From assembly GCA_903813345.2 (NCBI GenBank), contig CAIIXF020000009.1, positions 16,825,759-16,889,758 of the forward strand: a stretch of 64,000 nt of DNA, given 5' to 3'. Under the pieces are notes generated by a model, which saw only the letters and a program-made list of their open reading frames with translations, did no database searches and was not told the origin of the DNA. This DNA comes from Owenia fusiformis (taxonomy: Eukaryota > Annelida > Polychaeta > Sabellida > Oweniidae). Of this stretch, positions 26,001-34,176 are shown in pieces. The translations under genes were made by a program, and so were the position numbers. The number at the start of each line of letters is the position of its first letter. Positions within the stretch are counted from its first letter, which is position 1.

Positions 26001-29000
26001 TGGTTAGAATAGGTTTCCACGTACAACTAGAAACACTATATAAAATAACTATCTATACACCATCAATGCAAATATATGCTTTCTTCCATTCTGATACTCA
26101 TGGCATCTTTCTGTTTCACCTGAAACACAGGGCTGAGAAGAAATGAGATGTCATGGCTTATCATGATGGCTTTCTTCAAGAATACATAATGCGGGCCCGG
26201 GAATGCGGGGTGCCACATTCATTGCAACACACCTTGCAACAATGTCTTATATGAGGGTAATTTCTTATATTGAGAAGTTTATCATCTATTGAAATTAAAT
26301 ACTTGTAGCTACAAAAAGCGAATTTGTTTGAGCAGTCCTAGCTCGACATATTGAAAACAATATTTACAACATGGTATTCTTAGTAGACTGTTCAATTTGG
26401 AATTTCGAAGTAGCCAAACATCAGCTTTCTAACAAAAATCATCATTAAAGGAATTTATCAAAGTCTTCCATGCAAATGAAGGTGTGAATTCACATTAACA
26501 AATTAAGATTAGATCCACAATATGTTATCAAATGGTTAAATGCGCAAAATGTGTAGATATGTTTTCCTTAATAATGTGTGAGGAGGCCTTTCAGGCAATT
26601 TTCGAAAACGTAGTGAGAACAAGTTTGGTGTAGAGGGGAGGGGGATATCTCCCACCTCGGTCTCTCTCTAATGCCTTGGCCACATATGCGCCGGGCGCCG
26701 GCCGATGATTAGTCATCGGCCGATTTCTAAATCAATTTCGACAATAATTATCTAATTCGGCAATTTTAGTTACAAAACATGAAGGTACATTATGTAAAAT
26801 TTTGAAGACAATTGGTGCATATTTAACAAAATACGGCACCAGTCCTGTTACTTTTGGAACACCCTGTATGTCACCATTTCTGGCAATGTCTGGAGGCGGT
26901 AAAAACTAAAATGAATCTGATATACACATAATCACAAGTGAATCATCTATTAATACATCACTCTCATTTTAATAATGACAATTCTAGATTTTGATTTCTA
27001 TTAAAAGTGTTCAATTCAACGGGTGCATTTGGATTTGTGAAATGCAACCTGTGTAAGGGTAAGTTATCTTATAAAAGGTAAATGACATTCTATATAAGTT
27101 GCCCTAGTCATTCCACAGTTCCAGGTGTTATTTTGTGGAGCCCATGTCTTGTCACATCACACGTGGAAATGACTTTGACAAACCTTGGACATCTTTCTTT
27201 CAGTCCATGGACTCTAAAATAACAAGAATTTGCATTGTCGGGAGCGTAAAATTGGTTATTTTGAATGCCGCCTCTTGTATTTTTCATCTGCCCCTTGTAC
27301 ACAAAGTTACTGAAACCACTGATATATGTCAACATATTGCGTTTTGGAGCGATGTGCAGGTTTAATGTATTCAAGCACATTCGAATGTGAACGTTTCTTA
27401 CCTCCTCAGTAAATCGGTACTGAAGACTGTCCAGGGGTATTTGCTGGGGTACCGACAATTGTCGGCACTCTATCGTCACCTAGTAGTGCCAGATAGAGAA
27501 CCGACAATTGTCGGTACGCAAGTGGCTGCTACGTGTTTTTGCTAGAGAGCCGACAATTTCATAAATAAATCCACTACTTTTACTTTCGAAATAACCTCAT
27601 TACTGGTAGCCTAGTGGTTAGGGAGCACGACTCGAACGCATTCGGTCCCGAGTTCGAATCCCGGCAGGACCTACTTTTTTCTTTTGAGGGGGTGGGGAGG
27701 GCATAGTGCTTCTTTTGCAGTATGGAATCGTACAGGCATTAACTTGTAGTGAGCCATAATTTATTTCGACAAAAATTGAAGCTTACCCCCCATAGTGTTA
27801 TATATCAAAATGCACCTGTCCATATAGGGGTTCGATTGACCTACATCAAATTATAGGGAGTCAGGTTACTTTTTGAGATATCAGCGTCCGTTTATTGTAA
27901 CTTGCGTTTGCTACCACTTCCTCAATTCTGATATGACGGGCAAACGCGTAGTAAACATGCTCACGTTCGGAACTATTTTCACCTACATCGCTATTTTCGT
28001 AATTCAAATGTAAGTTGAACTCCTCTTTATTTTGATACCAATGAAATAGTGGCATACTAGGTACCCTAGAAGCCAACTATTGGTTATTTAGAATGATACC
28101 ACAGGTTTTTAAATGGACTATACCTTTTGGCGGATGGATATGGAACCTCATACCATAAGCTTCAAATAAAAAACATTCTAGCTATTTTCTTCTTTCTAAT
28201 GGGTAGCAAACGCCCCTTTCTACGCCTGATCGGCTCAGGAGAAATATCCTGTCTGTTTAGAATATATAGCTGTTTACTCTGCATTAATAGCTCTTTAACG
28301 TCTTACTTGTTCATGTTTTATTGGGTTTTCAACGTTTACTACCATTCCCCGTTCCCGGGCTACCAATTTTTGACTGTGTTTGGTAATCCCCGGGTAACCG
28401 GGGCTTTACTCGAGTCTCTAGCTTACAGCTAGACGGAACTTCATTGATTTCGTATGTACTCTAGCAAAGGTGCTACACGCACCTAGAACTCATTTTTAAT
28501 AAATTTTATAAATATTTTTAAGAATATTAATCATATTTAGGATGAAGCGTTGCTTGCCTGGATTTAGATATTTCAAAATTTCATTTCGGAGTTTGAAACA
28601 TGATGAAATTTTCTCGCTGTAGCTAAAAATGGCTTCCGGTTCTGGACGTGAATAAAATTTGAAATTATTCTCGCTTAAAGAAATCAAATATAACAATAGA
28701 TTCAGACGGGGATGTGAGCTGATGTTCTTCAAATCTATACATAAAGGTATATTTCATATTATTATGCCATATTTACCGTGCGTGTGACACAATGATTTAC
28801 AATATTTATAATACTAAGGCAGCTCAATCTTCCTCCTCAAAGCCGGAATATAGAGAAGGCTTTGGACCGAAGTAACCGGGGCTAATGCCCTCCCCGGGTT
28901 TTGCACTTGTTCCCAAAATATCCGTATGATATCTGAAATATCCCCCCGCGCATTGCGCATGCGCCAGAAAATTCGAAAATCAATATTTGTCGGTCCTCTA

Positions 29001-32000
29001 GCGTGTAAACACAGCATATCTCCCGTACCGACAATTTATTTGTCGGTCCTCTAGCGTGCCACCACATCAGAGTCTAGAGTACCGACAATTGTCGGTACTC
29101 TAGCCTTTACGATATTTATTAGACATAGACATGAAACATTTCAGAACTAGATAACAGCAACGCGAGGTGGAGCAAATCCCATCGAACTTTTGATCTCAAA
29201 ATTGTACAACTACTTTTCAAGTTTTAGTAAAAAGTAAAATAAGACGAAAAATTTCGAACGCAATGCGTGACATATACGTAATTCGCGTGAAAAGTCCGAA
29301 CGAAATGCGTACGTTTTTTTTTCGGCGTTCGTATTTTTGCTGTGTAGACGAACTTTTTTAGAAATTTTTCTACTGAAACATTTTTGCTTGACAATTACCA
29401 GGTAAAATGCGTATTTGCGTGCACAGGGAGCTCAAGTTGAAACTATACGTAATCATTTAGTAAACTGGACTGGGAAATCAGAGGTCGAAGGGTTTTTCAA
29501 TAAAATATATTCCAAAAAGTCTTGACACCCAGTAAGTCGTAGGGTCGAAGGGTCGTAGGTCGAAGGGTTTTTAGTACATTCCTATTCTCTCTAATGAGGG
29601 CAGTGAGGTTCTGAATTGAAAAGCCCACGTAGGTAATTGGAAACAATTTCAGACAGTTATATCTTGGATAGTGTTTTTCTAAAGGCAAAATACATCACAC
29701 CAACAGGTTCTACATTTTGACCAGTCTATACCAAACCTTATTGGACATTTGGACCTGTAACTCAGTTTAATCACCCCCCACATAGTGTGGGGCCATATTG
29801 TCGGCCTAGGCATGTCCATCCGTCTGTCCATTCATCCTTCCGTGTCGGTGTGCAGGTGTCGCTTAAATTGGCCAAACATGGGTCACAGTGGTTTGATATG
29901 GCACATAGGTGAGGTATACCACATGGCTAAGAATAAAATAAATACCAAATAAGAAGAACAAAGAGTTATAAGAATAAAGATATTCTCAAGTTATACAAGC
30001 AGCAACCTAAAGCAGCCATCCGTACGTCCTGCAGTTTTCTCCAAGACCGCTTCAGATATCACCTTCAAATTTTCAGGGACAACTTATGAGTGCATACAGA
30101 TGTGGATGAAAACATTTTAACTCGATACCTACTCCCTGTCGGCCATTTTGAAGTCAAATGGTAAAATCCTTGTCTGCAAACTTTAAAGAAAAACTGCTGC
30201 ACAGTTGCTTTTAAAACTTTAACATCTTGTTCAGCTCACTTCATTCTGCATGAAGTGAAATCTTCATTTTGAATGTCTTAAAAAAAGTTAGAAAGCAATA
30301 ATACTTTGTATCATATTAGAATGGTGTTTTTGAGTTTTCATAGTTTAACTATTTAGTAGCTTTATAAATGATTTCAGGTGTCTTTTGTTGTTAAAGCCTA
30401 TGTTACTGTTAACAGTAGTTGCATGCGATAATTTTGTAAAAGGTAATTGTCAAGTCAGCTATTTTAGATTTTCCTTCCTAAAATCTTAATTGTAAAGTCT
30501 TGTCTACGCATTTTCAGGATAACCATTTGACAGATCAATTTCAAATTTCAGGGATGATTCGTATTTCGTAGTATGAATATCAAGAACTGATCACTTTTTC
30601 AGCATTCTGGGTAAATTTTAAGGTCACCATTTTGGATTTTCCGTCCTTAAAATGTGTCTGTAAAGTCTTGTCTACTCATTTTCTGGATAACCATTTGACG
30701 AATGGATTTCAAATTTTCAGGAATGATATATGATATGAAAATCTAGATCTGATAAGCTTTTCAGCATTATGGTTAAATGTTGGTAAAAGGTATATATAAT
30801 ATAATAATAATATAATATAAGGTACATGTAGCAATTTTGGATTTTCCCTCATAAAATCTTGTTTGTAAAGTCTTGTCTATGGGTTTTCAGGTTAAACGTT
30901 TGAGGGATCAATTTTAAATTTTCAGGGATGATTCTTAGTATGAAATTCTTGAACTGATTAGTTTTTCCGCATTCTGGGTAAATTTTAGGGTTGCCAGTTT
31001 GGATTCTCCGTCCTTAAATCTTCCCTGTAAAATCTTGTCTACATTTTTCTTGGCGAACCAGTTGACAGATCAATTTCAAATTTTCAGGAATGATTCTTTG
31101 TATGAAAATCTCGAACTACTTAGTTTTTGGGCAGTCCAAGTAAATTTTGGGATTTTTGTCTTAAAATCATGTCTTTTCAACTGATTTAGTGCTCCGAATT
31201 CAGGATGAATAATTCGGGTGTCTCAAAAAAATGTACCCAAAAGTATATCAAGAGCAAAGATAAACAAATCAATATTTTCAGACATTTTTTGCATGGTCAT
31301 GTAGCCAAAACATGAAAGTTTTCTCCCCAATACACCATTTTTATTTCAGTCTTGTCTTTTTAATGCTTTAACTCTTTCCCGTTTACACCACATAATCGAT
31401 GTGACCTCATATTTCGATGACAGCCTGTATCCTTACTGCTACATTGTTCATCACATTTGATAATAATTCCGGTTGAATGTTTTGGATTTCGCTTTGGATG
31501 TTGCCCTTAAGTTGTTCTAGATCTTTTTGCTTGGAATGAGCATTAAACACTCCTTCAAATAGCCACAGAGAAAGATGTTTGAGGATGACAATGGCAGAAC
31601 AAACAAAGATAATCAGGTCAATTATCGGCAAATGATTCAGGAGTTACCTTCCAGAGTTAGGCAGGCTAGCTTTGAGTGGTCTCAAATTGATACACACAAC
31701 AAAAGATACACTAGAATCCCAACCAATGCAGTTTCTTGAACCTCTGACCTGAATGTATAAGGGGGCTATAAGACATTGTTGGCGCCTCCCTATTCACCAT
31801 ATTGGACGGCCCATACTTTTTTCTCTAAGGCTATTTGAAGGACCATTTTTATGCTAAACCCAAGTTAAGAGACCAAGAACAACTTACGACCAGCACCCGA
31901 ACAGAAATCAAAACATTCCACCAGAAATATCAAATGTGATTAACAATGTAGTAGTAAGGATGCAGACTGTCATCGAAATATGAGGTTACATTGAATATGT

Positions 32001-33766
32001 GGTGTAAAAGGTAACGGGTTAAAGTATCAAAAAGGCAAAACTGAATTAAAAACTGTGTATAGGGGAAAAAACTTTCATCTTTTATCTACAAGACCATGCA
32101 AAAAATTTCTGAAAATATTGATCGGTTTGTCTATGGTGTTGATATACTTTTGGGTACATTTTTTTGAGACACCCTATATAGTTGGTGGGGACATTGGTGG
32201 GGACATGTTGTACACATGCAAAATCATGGAAACTACCAATTCATATGAAATCAAAATGGAAACGGGGAGGCGGTCCTCTTTTAAACCATATATAAAAATT
32301 AATTTTATCTTATGTAAATATACATGATGTCCCATTGTAAGGCCTACAATATGATAGGAAAAGCCCAAATAGCTTGTACCACCTTCAACCACCTTTCAAA
32401 AAATAAAGGTTTGTTTCTACACAAAAGTTTTCATGTATGTCTTAGGGTGATGGGTGGATCTACACTTTTTGTTCTCCTGAAGAAAATTCTAATATGACTC
32501 TGCCTCCCACTTCATCCATTAAGCAAGGGAAATATATGGCACTTGCAAGCAATTCTACAGTAGATGAGGGTGATAATTAGACCCACACTTTATGTTTTTA
32601 TGTTTCAGAAAATTGTTTTACCAGATGAGCCAGAAGTAGGGGCCCCAGGAAGTGTCAACATAGCTTTTAGGACACCATTTGGACGGGTCTTTAAACGGCG
32701 CTTCTTGTACAGTGAAAAAATACAAGTGAGACTTAATTCTATTGATATAATTAATACAATCTGTTTCAGTCATTTTGAAACTAAGCTAATCTATGTAGTA
32801 CAGGAAATTATTTTACTGATTCGATGAGTTATATTTACTATAGGAGTGTAATAAAATCCCTGCACCTTGGACCAGTGACATACTGGGTGTCCAGGAAATT
32901 TTAGAGAAATGGACGAAAAAAGTACCTATGAAAATTAGATGATGGTTTGAAAAACAGGGAGAAATGAGAACGAGGAATTTATCTATGAAAACCAGTCCTG
33001 AAGAATATCACAAATACAAAATACCCTCTTGCAAAGGAAGCTGTCTATATTTACCATCACTAACTCTAATGCACCATAATAACTAGTCAAATTTAGTCAA
33101 AATTTATATAACTAGGACTATGCATTTCAAAAGTCCTTATTCTCGGGATAAAGAACTTTACAAGAATCGCATCCCATGGGAAATACTGTGTGTCCAGTTC
33201 CTGACTCTCCTTGGATGGGGGTCTCATGTAAACCTTTGAATGATGCTTTAAGCAACATGGTACCATGAAATTGCTTTCTATACATTCATATAAAATATTA
33301 AGGGGGCAGGTACAGTAATGATCTCTTTTATTTACTGATAGTGTGTAAATATATGCACAGCTCATTTACACTGTTAGAGTTTAAACAGGTAAAAAGGTGA
33401 AAAAGTAGGTACCTTAATTTCGAGTTCCATTGAATTTGGACATTTTGGTACCTTAAATCTTTTAATTCATCAGACACTCAATACATTCCAGGCCATAAGT
33501 TAAGGTGCATGTCACAGGTTGGAGGGTTTATCATAGCCTCCTTAACATAGCTGTCTTATTCTACTATATAGAGCTCTAACTAATGTACATGATTTCTGTT
33601 CCAGATATTATTGGATTTCATGGCAACCCTTGGTTTCCCTGAGAGGGTCTATATGTTAAGCAGCTCATACCCAAGACATTGCATATCAAGTGACCCAGAT
33701 AAAACTGTCTTAGAACTAGAGCTAACCAAGGACTTGGCTTTAAACATAGATGAAAGAGATGACTAG
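8003..33766 (+). CDS. UBXN8: UBX domain-containing protein 8 (ER-anchored p97/VCP adaptor), 7 coding exons
   Basis: Exons: 8003-8081, 10894-11022, 13113-13186, 18226-18345, 23639-23785, 32609-32725, 33605-33766. All introns are GT-AG and phases are consistent, giving 275 aa (human UBXN8 is about 270). Two hydrophobic segments (about residues 8-24 and 34-52) form the ER membrane hairpin. A charged stretch follows (about 70-135, with FMGPAWKGKGDKLG matching the vertebrate block), then a Pro-rich linker, then a UBX domain (about 190-270) in the last two exons. The p97-binding loop reads SYPRH (residues 243-247), a Tyr variant of the usual FPR. UBXN8 tethers p97/VCP to the ER membrane for ER-associated degradation. 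The frame is open back to ATG 7871, but 8003 was chosen for its AAAATGG context and family length. Intron 5 (8.8 kb) holds a 5.74 kb inverted-repeat element 54 bp past exon 5. Confidence 0.9.
8396..9040. mobile_element. 645 bp inverted-repeat element, target duplication AAATATAG
   Basis: Perfect 8 bp duplication AAATATAG at 8388-8395 and 9041-9048. Left end GGTAAAGATTAAAAGG and the complement of the right end GGTAGAGATTAAAACG are inverted. Arms of about 60 bp are rich in GGTGGATTGGATTC. It has inserted into a catggcagag dispersed repeat in UBXN8 intron 1. No coding potential. Confidence 0.85.
9061..9101. repeat. 18 bp perfect palindrome arms, 5 nt loop
   Basis: ATCCCGTTCCCGGACTAT, loop GGTCT, then the exact complement. 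The same motif occurs at 5643-5662 and 6362-6386 inside the 1.3 kb foldback element, so it is probably a transposon end remnant. Confidence 0.75.
9505..9660 (+). repeat. Dispersed repeat containing catggcagagaag
   Basis: Most complete copy of the family also seen at 3893-4040 and 8336-8395. Confidence 0.6.
9867..10063. mobile_element. Short inverted-repeat element ending CAGGCCCATAGCCAGG
   Basis: 197 bp with ends CAGGCCCATAGCCAGG and CTGGCTACGGGCCTG, C/G-rich inner blocks and GGGTTT on both sides (probable target duplication). A truncated copy lies at 18833-18912. Confidence 0.7.
10064..10893. other. UBXN8 intron 1 remainder, nothing recognised
   Basis: AT-rich, no repeat partner or exon noticed inside the window. 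Confidence 0.5.
11542..12493. mobile_element. 0.95 kb element with ~75 bp inverted ends in UBXN8 intron 2
   Basis: Left end ATTGGTATCGATATGGTGAA and its complement at 12474-12493. Similarity continues inward past TTTCTCTTAAACCA. No clear target duplication and no coding frame. Confidence 0.65.
12555..12720. repeat. Short inverted repeat
   Basis: AACATGTTGATATTTC with CTGTAGC on the left is matched by the complement at about 12686-12718. Confidence 0.55.
12769..13070. mobile_element. ~300 bp foldback MITE
   Basis: GAGTTGTTTGTAGAATGAAT on the left is answered by its complement at 13037-13056. Both arms also share CATCAATACACTTTAA-type text around a short centre. It ends about 40 bp before UBXN8 exon 3. 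Confidence 0.68.
13247..13668. mobile_element. ~420 bp inverted-repeat element
   Basis: Ends GGCCATAAG...AGATTCTTTGTT and the complement AACAAAGAATCT...CTTATGGCC. It lies just after UBXN8 exon 3. Confidence 0.62.
13865..15241. mobile_element. Non-autonomous pogo-like element, TA target duplication
   Basis: Flanked by TA. Ends CAGTAAAACCTGTCTAATCC and, complementing the right side, CAGTAAAACCTGTATATCTG. CAGT-AAACC ends with TA targets are typical of pogo/Tigger elements of the Tc1/mariner group. A ~145 bp block is tandemly duplicated inside (about 14398-14545 and 14637-14784). No transposase frame survives. Confidence 0.78.
15259..15669. mobile_element. 411 bp foldback MITE, AAAGGAGCACGTA family
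   Basis: Ends AAAGGAGCACGTAGGTTATC and TGCGATAACTTACGTGCTCCTTT are inverted. The same family recurs at 52645-53217, and a fragment lies near 29620-29680. Confidence 0.75.
15670..16862. other. UBXN8 intron 3, small inverted repeats only
   Basis: A weak ~130 bp inverted repeat at 16599-16730 (GATGTTGTTTCC on the left, GGAAACAACATC on the right). Otherwise no gene or repeat recognised. Confidence 0.45.
16863..17573. mobile_element. 711 bp near-perfect hairpin element
   Basis: Two ~335 bp arms are near-identical inverted copies around a ~30 bp centre near 17210. Ends CACGCCTTACCATCGCG and CGCGATGGTTAGGCGTG. Flanks TCTAT and TCTAC may be a decayed 5 bp duplication. The arms share long text such as ACAGCATTCTCTTAG and TCGGCCCACATAATCGACT. 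No coding role is likely. Confidence 0.82.
17574..18225. other. UBXN8 intron 3 distal part, nothing recognised
   Basis: AT-rich sequence running up to exon 4; no repeat partner noticed. Confidence 0.45.
18631..18760. mobile_element. 130 bp hairpin MITE
   Basis: CATTCTATG and CATAGAATG terminate an inverted repeat whose arms share GGGCAATACCTGTT and TTTCAATGATTTT. Situated in UBXN8 intron 4. Confidence 0.62.
18833..20030. repeat. Dispersed repeat block after a truncated CAGGCCCGTAGCC element
   Basis: 18833-18912 is the left half of the 9867-10063 element. It breaks into text starting GGCTCACACAGTGAGCTTAT followed by GTCCGTTCATCCGTTGGTCC. Such gctcac/gtccgtc starts mark dispersed repeats of invertebrate genomes. 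Parts resemble 36100-36300 (gacctt...ctcaaaagacc text). Confidence 0.5.
20097..20606. mobile_element. 510 bp hairpin element, ends CACTGGTGATCC
   Basis: CACTGGTGATCCGCTCGATT and the complement of AATTGAGTGGATCACCAGTG are inverted ends. Arms of about 235 bp pair around a ~40 bp centre near 20350. ATATA on both sides (20092-20096, 20607-20611) is a probable 5 bp target duplication. Confidence 0.8.
20893..21448 (+). repeat. Six tandem copies of a ~91 bp unit
   Basis: Units start near 20893, 20991, 21082, 21172, 21264 and 21354 with TTTTCAAAAAGCTTTACATT. Two sub-types alternate (GGCGAAATTCCATTAC and GGCCATATTCCTTTAC), suggesting a higher-order unit. Confidence 0.82.
21451..21880 (+). repeat. ~430 bp direct repeat, copy 1
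   Basis: Starts ccattgattatggagattga. Copy 2 at 21986-22415 matches over its whole length. Each copy keeps a minus-strand frame of over 100 codons with an internal MELDxxxPKI-like repetition. No domain; coding unlikely. Confidence 0.78.
21986..22415 (+). repeat. ~430 bp direct repeat, copy 2
   Basis: Second copy of 21451-21880, separated from it by about 105 bp. Minus-strand frame 22046-22420 corresponds to the frame 21511-21822 in copy 1. Confidence 0.78.
22437..22560 (+). mobile_element. Fragment of a LINE-type reverse transcriptase
   Basis: The plus-strand frame reads TTGLKLTIEKTQAMWLGQ, matching the conserved GLKxNxxKTxxMxxG block of non-LTR reverse transcriptases (after the YADD region). 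A 30 bp stretch is duplicated in tandem (about 22480-22540). The rest of the element is not evident. Recognition rests on one motif. Confidence 0.5.
23030..23240 (+). repeat. Imperfect repeats around TACCATGAAATACCGGTA
   Basis: Several copies of accatg...ataccggtaatt text in a simple-sequence-like block of UBXN8 intron 4. Confidence 0.5.
24153..24226 (+). pseudogene. tRNA-like sequence (Ala AGC anticodon arm), acceptor stem broken
   Basis: A box TGGTCTAGCGG and B box GGTTCGAATCC match pol III consensus. The anticodon stem is intact (CTCGC/GCGGG) with loop TTAGCAC, so anticodon AGC. The 7 bp acceptor arms (ATCACGG and ATTCGTC) do not pair, and T runs follow. Either a tRNA pseudogene or the head of a tRNA-derived SINE. 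Confidence 0.6.
24227..26640. other. Inner part of the 5.74 kb element, no gene recognised
   Basis: Contains an open frame 25586-26146 (186 codons, plus strand) with no signal peptide, domain or splice context I recognise. It is not preceded by a promoter-like motif and is treated as chance. Confidence 0.4.
26699..26722. repeat. Perfect 10 bp-arm palindrome
   Basis: CGGCCGATGA, TTAG, TCATCGGCCG. GC-rich hairpin within AT-rich sequence. Confidence 0.6.
26838..26873 (-). mobile_element. Mariner-type terminal repeat remnant
   Basis: The minus strand reads TACAGGGTGTTCCAAAAGTA, the characteristic terminal form of many mariner elements. No partner end was found. Confidence 0.4.
27451..27562. repeat. 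Palindromes ACCGACAATTGTCGGT
   Basis: 16 bp palindromes at 27451-27466 (one mismatch) and 27500-27515, with a half copy near 27550. Each is beside CTCT/AGAG text. Related copies lie at about 28986-29000, 29028-29045 and 29081-29096. Confidence 0.7.
27594..27673 (+). pseudogene. tRNA-like sequence, probable SINE head
   Basis: A box TAGCCTAGTGG and B box AGTTCGAATCC are good. No normal 5 bp anticodon stem forms and the acceptor arms do not pair. A T-rich tail follows. Typical of tRNA-derived SINE heads. Confidence 0.55.
27776..28165 (+). repeat. ~390 bp dispersed repeat, copy A
   Basis: Very similar to 61222-61610 in the same orientation (shared text includes GTTCGATTGA and GATATCAGCGTCC). 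This copy is bounded by TTGAAGCTTA and its exact complement TAAGCTTCAA. Confidence 0.78.
28406..28875 (-). mobile_element. 470 bp hAT-like MITE, copy 2 (target duplication CCGGGGCT)
   Basis: Perfect 8 bp duplication CCGGGGCT at 28398-28405 and 28876-28883. Inverse orientation to the copy at 6724-7194 and almost the same length. Inserted within the 5.74 kb element. Confidence 0.88.
28985..29104. repeat. Clustered TTGTCGGTCCTCTAGCGTG repeats and palindrome
   Basis: TTGTCGGTCCTCTAGCGTG occurs twice about 53 bp apart, followed by ACCGACAATTGTCGGT at 29081-29096. An inverted relative lies at 27542-27560 (gctagagagccgacaatt). They look like multiplied transposon ends. Confidence 0.65.
29583..30470. 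other. UBXN8 intron 5, repeat fragments
   Basis: A fragment of the AAAGGAGCACGTA family near 29620-29680, then a dispersed repeat starting near 29775 (cacatagtgtgg, gtccatccgtctgtcc). No exon seen. Confidence 0.45.
30480..31180 (+). repeat. About four tandem ~175 bp units
   Basis: Units recur at gtcttgtcta (about 30498, 30668, 30863 and 31035), each with TTTCAAATTTTCAGG and gcattctgggtaaatttt text. Related units lie inverted at 63295-63680. An (ATAAT)n tract lies near 30790-30820. Confidence 0.72.
31216..32174. mobile_element. Foldback built from two mariner 3' ends
   Basis: Ends GGGTGTCTCAAAAAAATGTA are inverted copies. Arms of ~240 bp each encode a decayed transposase C-terminus. Minus strand (31407-31520) reads PELLSNVMNNVAVRIQAVIEI up to the stop at 20-residue scale; the plus strand (about 31925-31982) encodes the related PEISNVINNVVVRMQTVIEI then stop. 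A C-terminal LxxVxxxxxxRxxxCI pattern is usual in mariner-like transposases. No catalytic domain remains. Confidence 0.68.
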
Positions 33767-34101
33767 TAATGGAAAGATTAAGTTGAAGGGCCAACTATTT
33801 AAACAGCTGTTACCAATAAGAATCACATACATGTACTTTGACTTTCTGCTTGAGAATGATGCAATTGGCTGAACCTTTGATATCTTTTGGGGACTGTCAC
33901 ATGGGAAAGTCCATGTGACATCATGAATCATGTGATTGACAACCTGGATAGACAGGTAAACTTAATAGAGAGGTTAAGTTACACGTTCAATTGCAAACCG
34001 TGAACGCTCAAGTACACGTTTAAGAAAATTTTCTGTTAAGCTACACGTCTGAAACCATGTCAGTGGACGTGAAGATTTATGTGGTGACAGTCACTAAGGG
34101 T
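33767..34101. other. UBXN8 3' flank, nothing recognised
   Basis: Probable 3' UTR and flank. No clear AATAAA lies near the stop; the nearest variants are ATTAAA near 34453 and AATAAA near 35082. Confidence 0.4.
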
Positions 34102-34176
34102 CATGGCTCTATGGTGTAATGGTTAGCACTTAGATCTCATATCCGTCAGGACTGGGCTTAAATCCAGTCAGTAGAA
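34102..34176 (+). pseudogene. tRNA-Gln-like pseudogene
   Basis: The D arm ATGGTGTAATGGTTAGCAC is typical of tRNA-Gln, and the T arm stem ACTGG/CCAGT is intact. The anticodon stem and acceptor arms do not pair, and position 33 is not T. Followed by T-rich sequence. Confidence 0.6.

Larger units (their letters stand above)
23840..29582. mobile_element. 5.74 kb element with ~100 bp inverted ends and 9 bp target duplication
   Basis: TATTCTCTC occurs at 23831-23839 and 29583-29591. Ends GGAATGTACTAAAAACCCTT are exact inverted copies, and similarity runs through about 100 bp with CTTCGACCC repeats (23840-23940 and 29480-29582). Inside are two tRNA-like sequences, ACCGACAATTGTCGG palindromes, a copy of a dispersed repeat (27776-28165) and an intact 470 bp MITE. 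No transposase domain is recognisable; the largest frame (25586-26146) has no known domain. A 9 bp duplication fits Mutator-like or Merlin-like insertion, but this is not settled. It begins 54 bp after UBXN8 exon 5. Confidence 0.78.

Noticed and set aside
25586-26146. 186-codon open frame, plus strand
   Set aside because: Longest anonymous frame in the 5.74 kb element, but with no domain, low-complexity AT codons, no promoter or splice context and no second copy seen.
27108-27479. 123-codon frame, minus strand, overlapping a plus-strand frame
   Set aside because: Ends in the ACCGACAATTGTCGG palindrome region; no recognisable family; likely chance.
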